Made by a program: the position numbers and the translations under genes. Below, one piece after another: positions 16,893-23,249 of a stretch of 32,295 nt of DNA. The stretch's first letter is position 1. The number at the start of each line of letters is the position of its first letter. Below the pieces are notes generated by a model. It saw only the letters and a program-made list of their open reading frames with translations, was not told the DNA's origin and searched no databases. The stretch comes from Lentisalinibacter sp964602525 (GTDB taxonomy: Bacteria > Pseudomonadota > Gammaproteobacteria > Steroidobacterales > Woeseiaceae), in contig CAZRSA010000017.1 of the NCBI GenBank assembly GCA_964602525.1, forward strand, positions 1 to 32,295, given 5' to 3'.

Positions 16893-17614
16893 TGACCTAC
16901 ACCGAGCTTGCAGACGACCGGCGTGTCGTGAACGACGACTTCGTTGAGCAGCACCTGGTGCTGGTCAAGCGGATCGCGCATCACCTCGTGGCCCGCCTGC
17001 CGGCCTCGGTGGAGCTGGACGACCTCATGCAGGCGGGCCTGATGGGTCTGATCGAGGCCGCGGGCAATTTTGACGCTTCCCGCGGCGCCAGTTTCGAGAC
17101 CTACGCCGGCATCCGCATCCGCGGCGCGATGCTGGACGAGGTGCGCAAGTCGGACTGGACGCCGCGCTCGGTGCACCAGCGCCACCGCCAGATCGTCGAG
17201 GCCATCCAGCGGGTGGAGGCGGCCAGCGGTGCCGCGGCCGATGACGCGGAAGTGGCCCGGGAAATGGGCATCTCCCTCGCGGAGTATCACGAGGTGCTGC
17301 GAGATGCCGCGAGCTGCCGCCTGTTCAGCCTGGAGCAGCCGTTCACTACGCTGCAGGAACCGCTGGACGTACCGGCCCGGGACGAGCCGGGCCCCGAGGA
17401 GCGGGCGCAGGCCACCGAGATGCGCGGCCGGCTGGCCGACGCCATACGCGGGCTGCCCGAGCGCGAACAGCTGGTGCTGTCCCTGTACTACCACCAGGAG
17501 CTGAACCTGAAGGAGATCGGCACCGTGCTCGACGTCAGCGAGTCGCGGGTCAGCCAGATCCACAGCCAGGCGCTGCTGCGGTTGCGCGCCCGGCTCGAGG
17601 GGGAGGAGGCGTAG
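16892..17614 (+). CDS. fliA: FliA, flagellar sigma-28 factor
   Basis: FliA is the sigma factor for late flagellar genes such as flagellin, chemotaxis and motor genes. The product has 240 residues, normal for the family. Region 2 includes LVKRIAHHLVARLPASVELD and FETYAGIRIRGAMLDEVRKS. Region 3 follows (MGISLAEYHEVLRDA). Region 4 has the helix-turn-helix ELNLKEIGTVLDVSESRVSQ. A promoter with exact sigma-28 spacing is found upstream of pomA in this window (21545-21571), a likely target. No anti-sigma FlgM gene is seen here. It starts one base inside the flhG stop. Confidence 0.98.
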   Translation: MTYTELADDRRVVNDDFVEQHLVLVKRIAHHLVARLPASVELDDLMQAGLMGLIEAAGNFDASRGASFETYAGIRIRGAMLDEVRKSDWTPRSVHQRHRQIVEAIQRVEAASGAAADDAEVAREMGISLAEYHEVLRDAASCRLFSLEQPFTTLQEPLDVPARDEPGPEERAQATEMRGRLADAIRGLPEREQLVLSLYYHQELNLKEIGTVLDVSESRVSQIHSQALLRLRARLEGEEA

Positions 17615-17616
17615 CC

Positions 17617-17811
17617 ATGGCGATGGGCGGCGGCGGAATTGGCCGCGGAATAACGGACGTATATCCGGTCGCGCCTTCCCGGCCGCTGAAGCCGGTGAAC
17701 CCGGATACGCCGAAGCGCCCGCGCAAGGACGACGACGCGGAATCTGAGCGCGGGGAAAAAAGTGAGAATTCGGACAAGGATAACGGTTCAATTATCGATG
17801 AGTATGCGTGA
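17617..17811 (+). CDS. Small hydrophilic protein of unknown function
   Basis: A 64-residue frame starts at ATG 17617 (or 17623) with GGAGG at 17605-17609, seven bases upstream, and only 2 bp after fliA. The stop overlaps the start of the next gene by one base, so it sits in the operon and is probably translated. The first 12 residues are Gly/Met-rich. The middle is Pro/Lys-rich (PLKPVNPDTPKRPRKDDD) and the end is acidic and Ser/Asn-rich. No membrane helix, signal or known domain is visible, and it looks disordered. Its last third is noticeably more AT-rich than its neighbours. I do not recognise it; the ribosome site and tight packing are the main support. Confidence 0.65.
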   Translation: MAMGGGGIGRGITDVYPVAPSRPLKPVNPDTPKRPRKDDDAESERGEKSENSDKDNGSIIDEYA

Positions 17812-18233
17812 TGGACTTCATTAGCGAAATCAATGTGATCTACGTGCTGGCCTTCTCCAACGCCCTGATCCTGTTCGCCGTTGCGGCGATCCTGCGAGGC
17901 GAGCCGCGGCGCGAGCCGCTGCCGCTGGAGCCGGCGGAACCGCGGGACGAGGCGCTGACCCGGGCGGTGATCGAACGCCTCGACGAGGTCGGTCGCCGGC
18001 TGGAGCGGCTGGAGAAGCTGTCGGCGGAAGCGGCCCGGGCGCCGGCCACCGCCCTGGCGCGAGGGGACGGCGGCCAGCGCTACGGCGAGGCCCTGCGCCT
18101 GGTCGGAGGCGGGGCTGCACCGGACGACCTGGTGAGCCGCTGCGGGCTGAGCCGCGGCGAGGCCGACCTGCTCGTGCGGCTGCATGGTAACCGGCACCGG
18201 GGCGAGGCTTCCGCCGTGCGTCGCGTGTCCTGA
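17811..18233 (+). CDS. DUF2802-like membrane-anchored protein
   Basis: The product (140 residues from ATG 17811) has one membrane helix near residues 8-28. A charged coiled-coil-like stretch follows (about 45-75, ERLDEVGRRLERLEKLSAEA). A short C-terminal helix-turn-helix-like segment contains SRCGLSRGEADLLVRLHG. That layout matches the DUF2802 family, which often sits in polar-flagellum clusters of gammaproteobacteria; the family name is from memory. Its function is not known with certainty; a SwrB-like role in flagellar assembly or export has been discussed for similar architectures. The start overlaps the preceding small gene by one base, and an HDOD gene follows 13 bp later. Confidence 0.75.
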   Translation: MDFISEINVIYVLAFSNALILFAVAAILRGEPRREPLPLEPAEPRDEALTRAVIERLDEVGRRLERLEKLSAEAARAPATALARGDGGQRYGEALRLVGGGAAPDDLVSRCGLSRGEADLLVRLHGNRHRGEASAVRRVS

Positions 18234-18246
18234 CGGGAGTAAGAAG

Positions 18247-19083
18247 ATGTCGAGTGCCGAGTATTTCCGTTTCGTCCAAATGCTGGCGGACGAACTGACC
18301 CGCAAGGAGATCAAGCTGCCGTCCTTCCCGGACGTCGTGCTGAAGATCCGCGAAGCGCTGGAGGACGGTGACTGCACCGCCGAGCGGGTCGCCGACGTGG
18401 TGAGTCTCGAGCCCGTGCTGATGTCGCGCATCCTGGCGATGGCCAATTCGGCCTTCTACAACCCGGCGGGCGTGAAGATCACCAACCTTAGGGCCGCAAT
18501 CAGCCGCCTGGGCTTCAACATGGTGCGCAACACCGCGATTGCGATGGCGGTGGAGCAGCTGTTCCAGGCCGAGCAGCAGGCGGCCATCCGCGACCAGCTG
18601 AAGATGCTGTGGAAGATCAGCCTGCGCAAGGCGGCCATGTCGGAGGTGCTGGCGGGGCAACACGCCGAGCTGGACGCCGACGGCGCTTTCCTGGCGGGGC
18701 TGCTGAACGAGATCGGCAAGCTCTACATCCTCACCAAGGCGAAGGAGTTTCCGACCATCCTGGCCGACGAGGACTCACGTCGCCAGGTGCTCGAGGAGTG
18801 GAATCCCCAGGTCGGCAAGTCCATCCTGGAGAACTGGGAATTCCCCGAGGAGATCGTCGATACCGTGGCCGGCGACCAGACCCAGCGGCGCAGCAGCAAG
18901 CCCACGCTAAACGACGTGATCGTGGCAGCCTGCTATCTCTCGCTGCGCGAGCCCGAAGCGGAGGTGGAGGAGGAATTCCAGCCGGTGGTACACAAGCTCG
19001 GCGTCGACGGCCCGCGTTACCCGCCGGTCTACGAGCGCTTCGAGGAGAAGCTCGAGTCCCTGACCGCCGCGCTGGCCGGCTGA
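18247..19083 (+). CDS. HDOD domain signalling protein
   Basis: ATG 18247, with GGGAG at 18235-18239, gives 278 residues. Most of the protein is an HDOD domain, a relative of HD phosphohydrolases usually without catalytic metal ligands. Visible parts are IKLPSFPDVVLKIREALEDG, VVSLEPVLMSRILAMANSAF, LRAAISRLGFNMVRNTAIAM and FLAGLLNEIGKLYILTKAKE. HDOD proteins occur in signalling and motility circuits, but the exact role here is not evident. No attached GGDEF, EAL or receiver domain is seen. It is the last plus-strand gene of the flagellar block and converges with pilZ, leaving a 21-bp gap. Confidence 0.9.
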   Translation: MSSAEYFRFVQMLADELTRKEIKLPSFPDVVLKIREALEDGDCTAERVADVVSLEPVLMSRILAMANSAFYNPAGVKITNLRAAISRLGFNMVRNTAIAMAVEQLFQAEQQAAIRDQLKMLWKISLRKAAMSEVLAGQHAELDADGAFLAGLLNEIGKLYILTKAKEFPTILADEDSRRQVLEEWNPQVGKSILENWEFPEEIVDTVAGDQTQRRSSKPTLNDVIVAACYLSLREPEAEVEEEFQPVVHKLGVDGPRYPPVYERFEEKLESLTAALAG

Positions 19084-19091
19084 CGGCCGGC
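19075..19091. terminator. Short GC hairpin between convergent genes
   Basis: GCCGGC (19075-19080) and GCCGGC (19086-19091) form a 6-bp all-GC stem around a 5-base loop at the HDOD stop codon. It lies between convergent HDOD and pilZ genes and could act in both directions. There is no U run on either strand, so this is only suggestive. Confidence 0.3.
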
Positions 19092-19104
19092 GCCCTGGAG
19101 ACGC

Positions 19105-19728
19105 CTACTCCTGCAGCGCCCGCAGGCGGGCGGTACGGATGTCTTCCGCCTGCCGGCTCAGCATGTGGCGGATGAGCATCTCGCTCTCCGCCTCGCGCAT
19201 GCCGACGAACTCCACCGCGATCTTGTAGCCCTCGTCCTCGAGGTCCGAGTCCTCCGGAGACTCGCAGCGCACGACGCGGGCCAGCGTCTCGACGTAGTGG
19301 GAATCGGAGACCAGCAGGAACTTCAGCATGAGCCTCGCACCTTCGCTCATGCCGTGGGGCGCCGCGAATGACAGGCCCGTCGAGCTGAGGTCGCAGAGCT
19401 GGGTTGGTCGCTTGTAGATGGGGTGGCGCTGCTGCTCCAGTTCGATGACCTTGTCGGCCACGAGCCGGATCTTCTCGTCGAGCAGTTCCACGCACTCGGC
19501 GCTCACCGGTGCCTTCTGGCGGAGCTTCAGCAGAGCCGGCTTCAGCTGGGCCTGCACCTCCATCAGCTTGGCGTCCAGCCCGGAGGTTCTGGACGCGCTG
19601 CCCAGATTCTTCTCCAGCCGCTGGAGCCATTCGTTCTCGTCCACCGTGGCGTAGTCGATACGCACCAGTTCCTTGAGCCGGAACGTGCGGCGGCGATCGG
19701 TATCGCTGTCGTTCTGCATTTCACTCAT
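19105..19728 (-). CDS. PilZ-type c-di-GMP receptor, coupled to pomB
   Basis: The 207-residue product starts at the ATG at 19728-19726, which overlaps the end of pomB by 8 bp and has a strong GGAGG eight bases upstream. A PilZ RxxxR motif is seen at residues 13-17 (RRTFR). The second motif, DLSSTG, is at 113-118. These two elements bind c-di-GMP and are usually only a few tens of residues apart. Here about 95 residues of mostly charged helix separate them, which resembles the atypical tetrameric PilZ family (known from Xanthomonas XC_6012) but with both binding motifs intact. The operon position suggests control of the PomAB stator by c-di-GMP, in the spirit of YcgR/FlgZ. That role is inferred. 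Confidence 0.85.
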   Translation of the reverse strand: MSEMQNDSDTDRRRTFRLKELVRIDYATVDENEWLQRLEKNLGSASRTSGLDAKLMEVQAQLKPALLKLRQKAPVSAECVELLDEKIRLVADKVIELEQQRHPIYKRPTQLCDLSSTGLSFAAPHGMSEGARLMLKFLLVSDSHYVETLARVVRCESPEDSDLEDEGYKIAVEFVGMREAESEMLIRHMLSRQAEDIRTARLRALQE

Positions 19729-20674
19729 CGTCTTCACCTCCGCCGGGCATGCCCGCCGCGGCCTCCTCGCCGCCAGTGCCCTCCCGGCTCTCTCCCCCTG
19801 TGTTTGCCCCCGACCGGTCGGCGTCGGCGATGCGCAGCTCGCGCTCGTCGGTGCCGTCGGACGGGTCGCGTCTGATGCTGATATCCACCCGCCGGTTGAT
19901 GGCACGGTGCTCCTCGCTGTCGTTCGGATACAGCGGGCGGGTGTCCGCGTGTCCGGTCACGACGATACGGCTCTCGGTGATATCGCCGCCCTCGAGCAGG
20001 GTATGCGCCACGGACACGGCGCGCGCCGTGGACAGCTCCCAGTTAGATCGATAGCGCTCGTTGTAGATCGGCACGTCGTCGGTGTGGCCGGAGATCTTGA
20101 GCTCGCCGGGCATCTCTCCGATGAGGCCTCGAATCTTGGTCAGCACCGGCAGAAATCCGGGCTGGATGCTGGCATCCCCCGAGGGGAAGGTGGCCTTCTC
20201 CAGGATGCGGATGACGATGCGCCGGCCCTCCAGCTCGACGTCGACGCTGCCCTGCTCGATCTCCTCGGCCAGGGCCACGCGGAGCTTTTCGGCGTCCTCC
20301 TTCGCCTCGTCGGCGGCCTCGTCGCCCACGCCCGGCTCGTCCACGCCTACGTCCAGCGTGTTCTCTGCGGAGTCGATGGTGTGCTGGCGGATCTGGTTCA
20401 GCGGCGTCGGCTGCGGCCGCCCCGGGCTGAATTCCCGGGCGATGACGCTGGTGCCCTTCGGGATGGTCTTCACTTCCAGCTGCGCCTGCACGCCGAAGGC
20501 CTCGCGCACCGAGCCGGACAATACCTTGAATTTCTGCACGTCCATTTCGGAGAACGCCAGCATCAGCACGAAGAAGCACATGAGCAGCGTCATGAGGTCG
20601 GCGAAGGTCATTACCCAGGCGGGTACGCCCTTCTTCTCCTCTTCCCTGACTCCCGGGGTGGCTTCCTCGTCCAT
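19721..20674 (-). CDS. pomB: PomB-type stator protein (Na+-type, peptidoglycan-binding)
   Basis: The 317-residue product is the B subunit of a flagellar stator. A single membrane helix near residues 20-42 carries the ion-binding Asp26 in TFADLMTLLMCFFVLMLAFS. This matches Vibrio PomB closely, including the Cys in the helix and the SEMDVQKFK segment after it. The periplasmic part contains VKTIPKGTSVIAREFSPGRP, a stretch shared with PomB. An OmpA-like peptidoglycan domain follows (about 165-275; SGHTDDVPIYNERYRSNWEL and NRRVDISI). The last 40 residues are an acidic Gly/Glu-rich tail beyond the usual end. Sodium specificity is inferred from similarity. It starts 11 bp after pomA, with the Shine-Dalgarno over the pomA stop. 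Confidence 0.92.
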   Translation of the reverse strand: MDEEATPGVREEEKKGVPAWVMTFADLMTLLMCFFVLMLAFSEMDVQKFKVLSGSVREAFGVQAQLEVKTIPKGTSVIAREFSPGRPQPTPLNQIRQHTIDSAENTLDVGVDEPGVGDEAADEAKEDAEKLRVALAEEIEQGSVDVELEGRRIVIRILEKATFPSGDASIQPGFLPVLTKIRGLIGEMPGELKISGHTDDVPIYNERYRSNWELSTARAVSVAHTLLEGGDITESRIVVTGHADTRPLYPNDSEEHRAINRRVDISIRRDPSDGTDERELRIADADRSGANTGGESREGTGGEEAAAGMPGGGEDDE

Positions 20675-20685
20675 GTGCGGCTACC

Positions 20686-21450
20686 TCAGGCCAGCTCTTC
20701 GTCAACGCTGCGGCGCGAACGGGGCAGGTAGGCCTCCAGCATGCTCTCGATGATGCGCGGGTTCTGGCCCTCCTGGATGCCGATCAGCGCGTCGATCACC
20801 AGTGACTTGTGGCGCTGCTCTTCCTTGCTGCGCAGGGCGAGCTTGTCCGCCACTGGGATGGCGACCACGTTCGCCAGAATGGCACCGTACAGTGTCGTGA
20901 GCAGAGCCACGGCCATGGCGGGGCCGATCTGTTTCGGGTCGTCCATGACGGAGAGCATCTGCACCAGGCCGATCAGCGTGCCGATCATGCCCATGGCGGG
21001 GCCGACGTCACCGATGGCCTTGAAGATGCCCTGGCCGTCGCTGTGGCGCTGCAGCGTCTGGTTCAGGTCCTTGTTCAGCATGGAGCGGACCACCTCGGAG
21101 GGATGACCGTCGATCAGGAGGCCCACGCCCATCTTCATGAAATCGTCGGGTACCTCGGCGTCTTCCAGCGCGAGGATGCCGCCCTGGCGTGCGGTCTTTG
21201 CCAGCTCCACGGATTTCTCGATGATAGCCTCGGGGTTGGGCACGCGCTGGGTGAAGGCCTTCACCGCGATGCCGGTGGCGCTGAAGAACTGCTTGAGGCT
21301 GAACTTCATCATGGTCACCAGGAACGTGCCCACGAGCACGATCAGCAGGGCTGGTGTATTGATGAAGACGCCCGGCGCGCCGCCCAGGAAGATGGAGGTG
21401 ATGACCACCCCGAGGGCGCCGAGCAAGCCTATGAGTGTTGCGAGATCCAA
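20686..21450 (-). CDS. pomA: PomA-type stator protein
   Basis: PomA is the A subunit of the stator that couples ion flow to FliG. I chose the TTG start at 21450-21448: it gives MDLATLIGLLGALGVV, the exact family N-terminus, and has GGAGG eight bases upstream. The product has 254 residues. Four membrane helices are visible, near 4-22, 27-48, 150-172 and 180-202. The conserved cytoplasmic loop includes RQGGILALEDAEVPDDFMKM and the later DVGPAMGMIGTLIGLVQMLS and IGPAMAVALLTTLYGAILAN, nearly identical to Vibrio PomA. This, rather than MotA or MotC, is the best match by eye. The open frame extends upstream but includes the sigma-28 promoter. Confidence 0.92.
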   Translation of the reverse strand: MDLATLIGLLGALGVVITSIFLGGAPGVFINTPALLIVLVGTFLVTMMKFSLKQFFSATGIAVKAFTQRVPNPEAIIEKSVELAKTARQGGILALEDAEVPDDFMKMGVGLLIDGHPSEVVRSMLNKDLNQTLQRHSDGQGIFKAIGDVGPAMGMIGTLIGLVQMLSVMDDPKQIGPAMAVALLTTLYGAILANVVAIPVADKLALRSKEEQRHKSLVIDALIGIQEGQNPRIIESMLEAYLPRSRRSVDEELA

Positions 21451-21544
21451 CGCGTCGTCCTCCGTTCTTGTTCGGGATGCTCCGGGCGGCGCCGGTCTGC
21501 GTTGCCGACACGCGTGCGCCGCCAGACTCCTGTGGCTACCCTCT

Positions 21545-21571
21545 GTATCGGCCGGCGGCGGCGGATCTTTA
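21545..21571 (-). promoter_or_regulatory. sigma-28 (FliA) promoter for pomA-pomB-pilZ
   Basis: Read on the minus strand, TAAA (21571-21568) is followed by exactly 15 bases and then GCCGATAC (21552-21545). The sigma-28 consensus is TAAA-N15-GCCGATAA, so only the last base differs. Transcription would begin near 21537, leaving a leader of roughly 85 bases before the TTG start of pomA. FliA is encoded at 16892-17614. Confidence 0.82.
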
Positions 21572-21616
21572 GCCCGGCGGGCGCTTTCCGGCCGGACCGG
21601 CGGGCAGCGGACTGTC

Positions 21617-21628
21617 GCTTGCGCAAGC
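21617..21628. promoter_or_regulatory. 12-bp palindrome in the pomA-fleQ intergenic region
   Basis: GCTTGCGCAAGC is a perfect 12-bp palindrome in the 385-bp gap between divergent pomA and fleQ. It is followed by a second imperfect dyad, GCAT-ATGAAC-ATGC (21627-21640). Either could be an operator. The gap otherwise shows the sigma-28 promoter, another dyad at 21681-21700 and the fleQ leader. I see no gene in it. Confidence 0.4.
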
Positions 21629-21680
21629 ATATGAACATGCTGGAATTATTCGAACCGTGAGTTGCAATCACCCGCTGCGC

Positions 21681-21700
21681 ACCGCACAATAACGTGCGGT
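21681..21700. promoter_or_regulatory. Inverted repeat in the fleQ leader
   Basis: ACCGCAC (21681-21687) and GTGCGGT (21694-21700) are perfect 7-bp arms around AATAAC. With one bulged T the stem can extend by GCA/TGC. It lies 136 bp before the fleQ start, so it could be an operator or an RNA hairpin in the fleQ leader. No classical sigma-70 promoter is clear in the gap. Confidence 0.4.
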
Positions 21701-21835
21701 TGCAGCAGACGCCCGTCTAGAGGCACAGGGCACCGAAAGGAGAGGCGTGGAGAGACCAGCGGCGCCAGGGATAGCGGACCCGCGCGGTTTGCCGGCGCAG
21801 GCCGGCACACGGCGCCCGGCCGCGGAGGCGGCCTG

Positions 21836-23239
21836 GTGAGCGTCGAGCGGCTCATCCTGGTCATTGCGGGGGACGCCGGTGCCGGCGAGAGCCTGCGCGA
21901 CAGCATCGAATTCCTGGACGCGCCGGCCGCGGCGGTTACCTCGCCGGCGGCCTGGCGCGAGAGCACGGCCGGACAGCGGCTGGCCGCCGTCTTCTTGCAT
22001 TCTTCCATCGGCCGCGAAGCGGTTTTCGACCTGGTGACGGAGATCGGCGGCGCCGATGCCGCGCTGCCTCTGGTGGTGGCGGGCCGGGCCGACCTGGCCG
22101 CGCTGGCCGAGGCCTGCCCCGGGGCACGCCTGTTCGGCCTGGACCTGCCCGTGGACTTCAGCCAGCTCGCCGGGCTGCTCGAGGAGATCCAGGCGGGTTA
22201 CAGCCGCCGGCGCGCCGAGCACGCCGCCGACCGGGTCGAGTCCCGTCCTCTCGGCGAGAGCCTGGCAATGTGCGAGGCCCGCGGCCTGGCCGAGCGCGTG
22301 GCCGCCAGCGGCGCCTCGGTGCTGATCCTGGGCGAGTCGGGCACGGGCAAGGAAGTGGTGGCCCGCTACATCCACGAACTGAGCGGCCGCAACGGGCCTT
22401 TCGTCGCGGTCAACTGCGGTGCCATCCCGGATCAGCTGCTGGAGAGCGAGCTGTTCGGCCACGAGCGGGGCGCCTTCACCGGCGCCGTGGCGCGCCGCAC
22501 CGGGCGCTTCGAGCAGGCCGCCGGCGGCACCATCTTCCTGGACGAGATCGGTGACATGCCGGCGGCGATGCAGGTCAAGCTCCTGCGCGTCCTGCAGGAG
22601 CGGGTGATCGACCGGATCGGTGGAATGGAGAGCATCCCGGTGGACGTCCGGGTCATCGCCGCCACTCACCGCGACCTGCCCGAGGCGATCGAGGACGGGG
22701 ACTTCCGTGAAGATCTGTACTACCGCCTGAACGTCTTTCCCATCGAACTGCCGCCGCTGCGCGAGCGAACCGGGGACATCCCGGTGCTGCTGGAGGAGAT
22801 GGTGCGTCGGGTCGATGCCCGGCTCGGTGTCCGCGTGGAGTTCGAGCCGGAGGCGGTGCGGGTGCTGAAGGACTACGACTGGCCGGGCAACGTGCGTGAG
22901 CTGGCCAATCTGGTGGAACGGCTGTCGGTGGTGCGGCCCCACGGCCGGGTCGGCGTCGCGGACCTGCCGTCGCCGCTGCGGGGCGCGCCCGCAGGCGGGG
23001 AGGCCGCTACCGGCGCCGCGGCCGCCGACGAGCTGCCGCCGGACGGCAAGAGCCTGAAGGAGCACATGGGGGACATCGAAAGCGGCCTGATCCGCGACGC
23101 GCTGCGCTCCTGCGACGGCGTCGTCGCCGAGGCGGCCAGGATGCTGGGGATGGGGCGCACGACCCTGGTGGAGAAGATCCGGCGCTACGGCATCGCGCTG
23201 GGTCAGGACGAGATCCGGGGCGAGACCACCCACGACTAG
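21836..23239 (+). CDS. fleQ: FleQ/FlrA-type master flagellar regulator
   Basis: FleQ activates sigma-54 flagellar promoters at the top of the polar-flagellum hierarchy. I chose GTG 21836, seven bases after GGAGG at 21824-21828; the product is 467 residues. The N-terminal receiver-like domain (about 1-120) lacks the phosphorylated Asp (AVFLHSSIGR at that strand), as in FleQ. The AAA+ domain has GESGTGKE at 166-173 and the sigma-54 contact GAFTGA at 212-217. The segment DYDWPGNVRELANLVERLSV and the C-terminal Fis-type helix-turn-helix (VVAEAARMLGMGRTTLVEKI) match FleQ closely. The LFRS and KExxxRN positions linked to c-di-GMP in Pseudomonas FleQ are changed here (see findings). Targets in this window probably include the promoters before fliK and fliL. 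Confidence 0.93.
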   Translation: MSVERLILVIAGDAGAGESLRDSIEFLDAPAAAVTSPAAWRESTAGQRLAAVFLHSSIGREAVFDLVTEIGGADAALPLVVAGRADLAALAEACPGARLFGLDLPVDFSQLAGLLEEIQAGYSRRRAEHAADRVESRPLGESLAMCEARGLAERVAASGASVLILGESGTGKEVVARYIHELSGRNGPFVAVNCGAIPDQLLESELFGHERGAFTGAVARRTGRFEQAAGGTIFLDEIGDMPAAMQVKLLRVLQERVIDRIGGMESIPVDVRVIAATHRDLPEAIEDGDFREDLYYRLNVFPIELPPLRERTGDIPVLLEEMVRRVDARLGVRVEFEPEAVRVLKDYDWPGNVRELANLVERLSVVRPHGRVGVADLPSPLRGAPAGGEAATGAAAADELPPDGKSLKEHMGDIESGLIRDALRSCDGVVAEAARMLGMGRTTLVEKIRRYGIALGQDEIRGETTHD

Positions 23240-23249
23240 GAGCCTGTCC

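Noticed and set aside
21631..21660. Nine-codon ATG frame in the pomA-fleQ gap
   Set aside because: It is too short, with no ribosome site or conserved neighbour relation to support it as a leader peptide.
21662..21835. Upstream in-frame extension of fleQ
   Set aside because: It lacks similarity to FleQ and has no ribosome site, whereas GTG 21836 has GGAGG at good spacing and begins the conserved domain.
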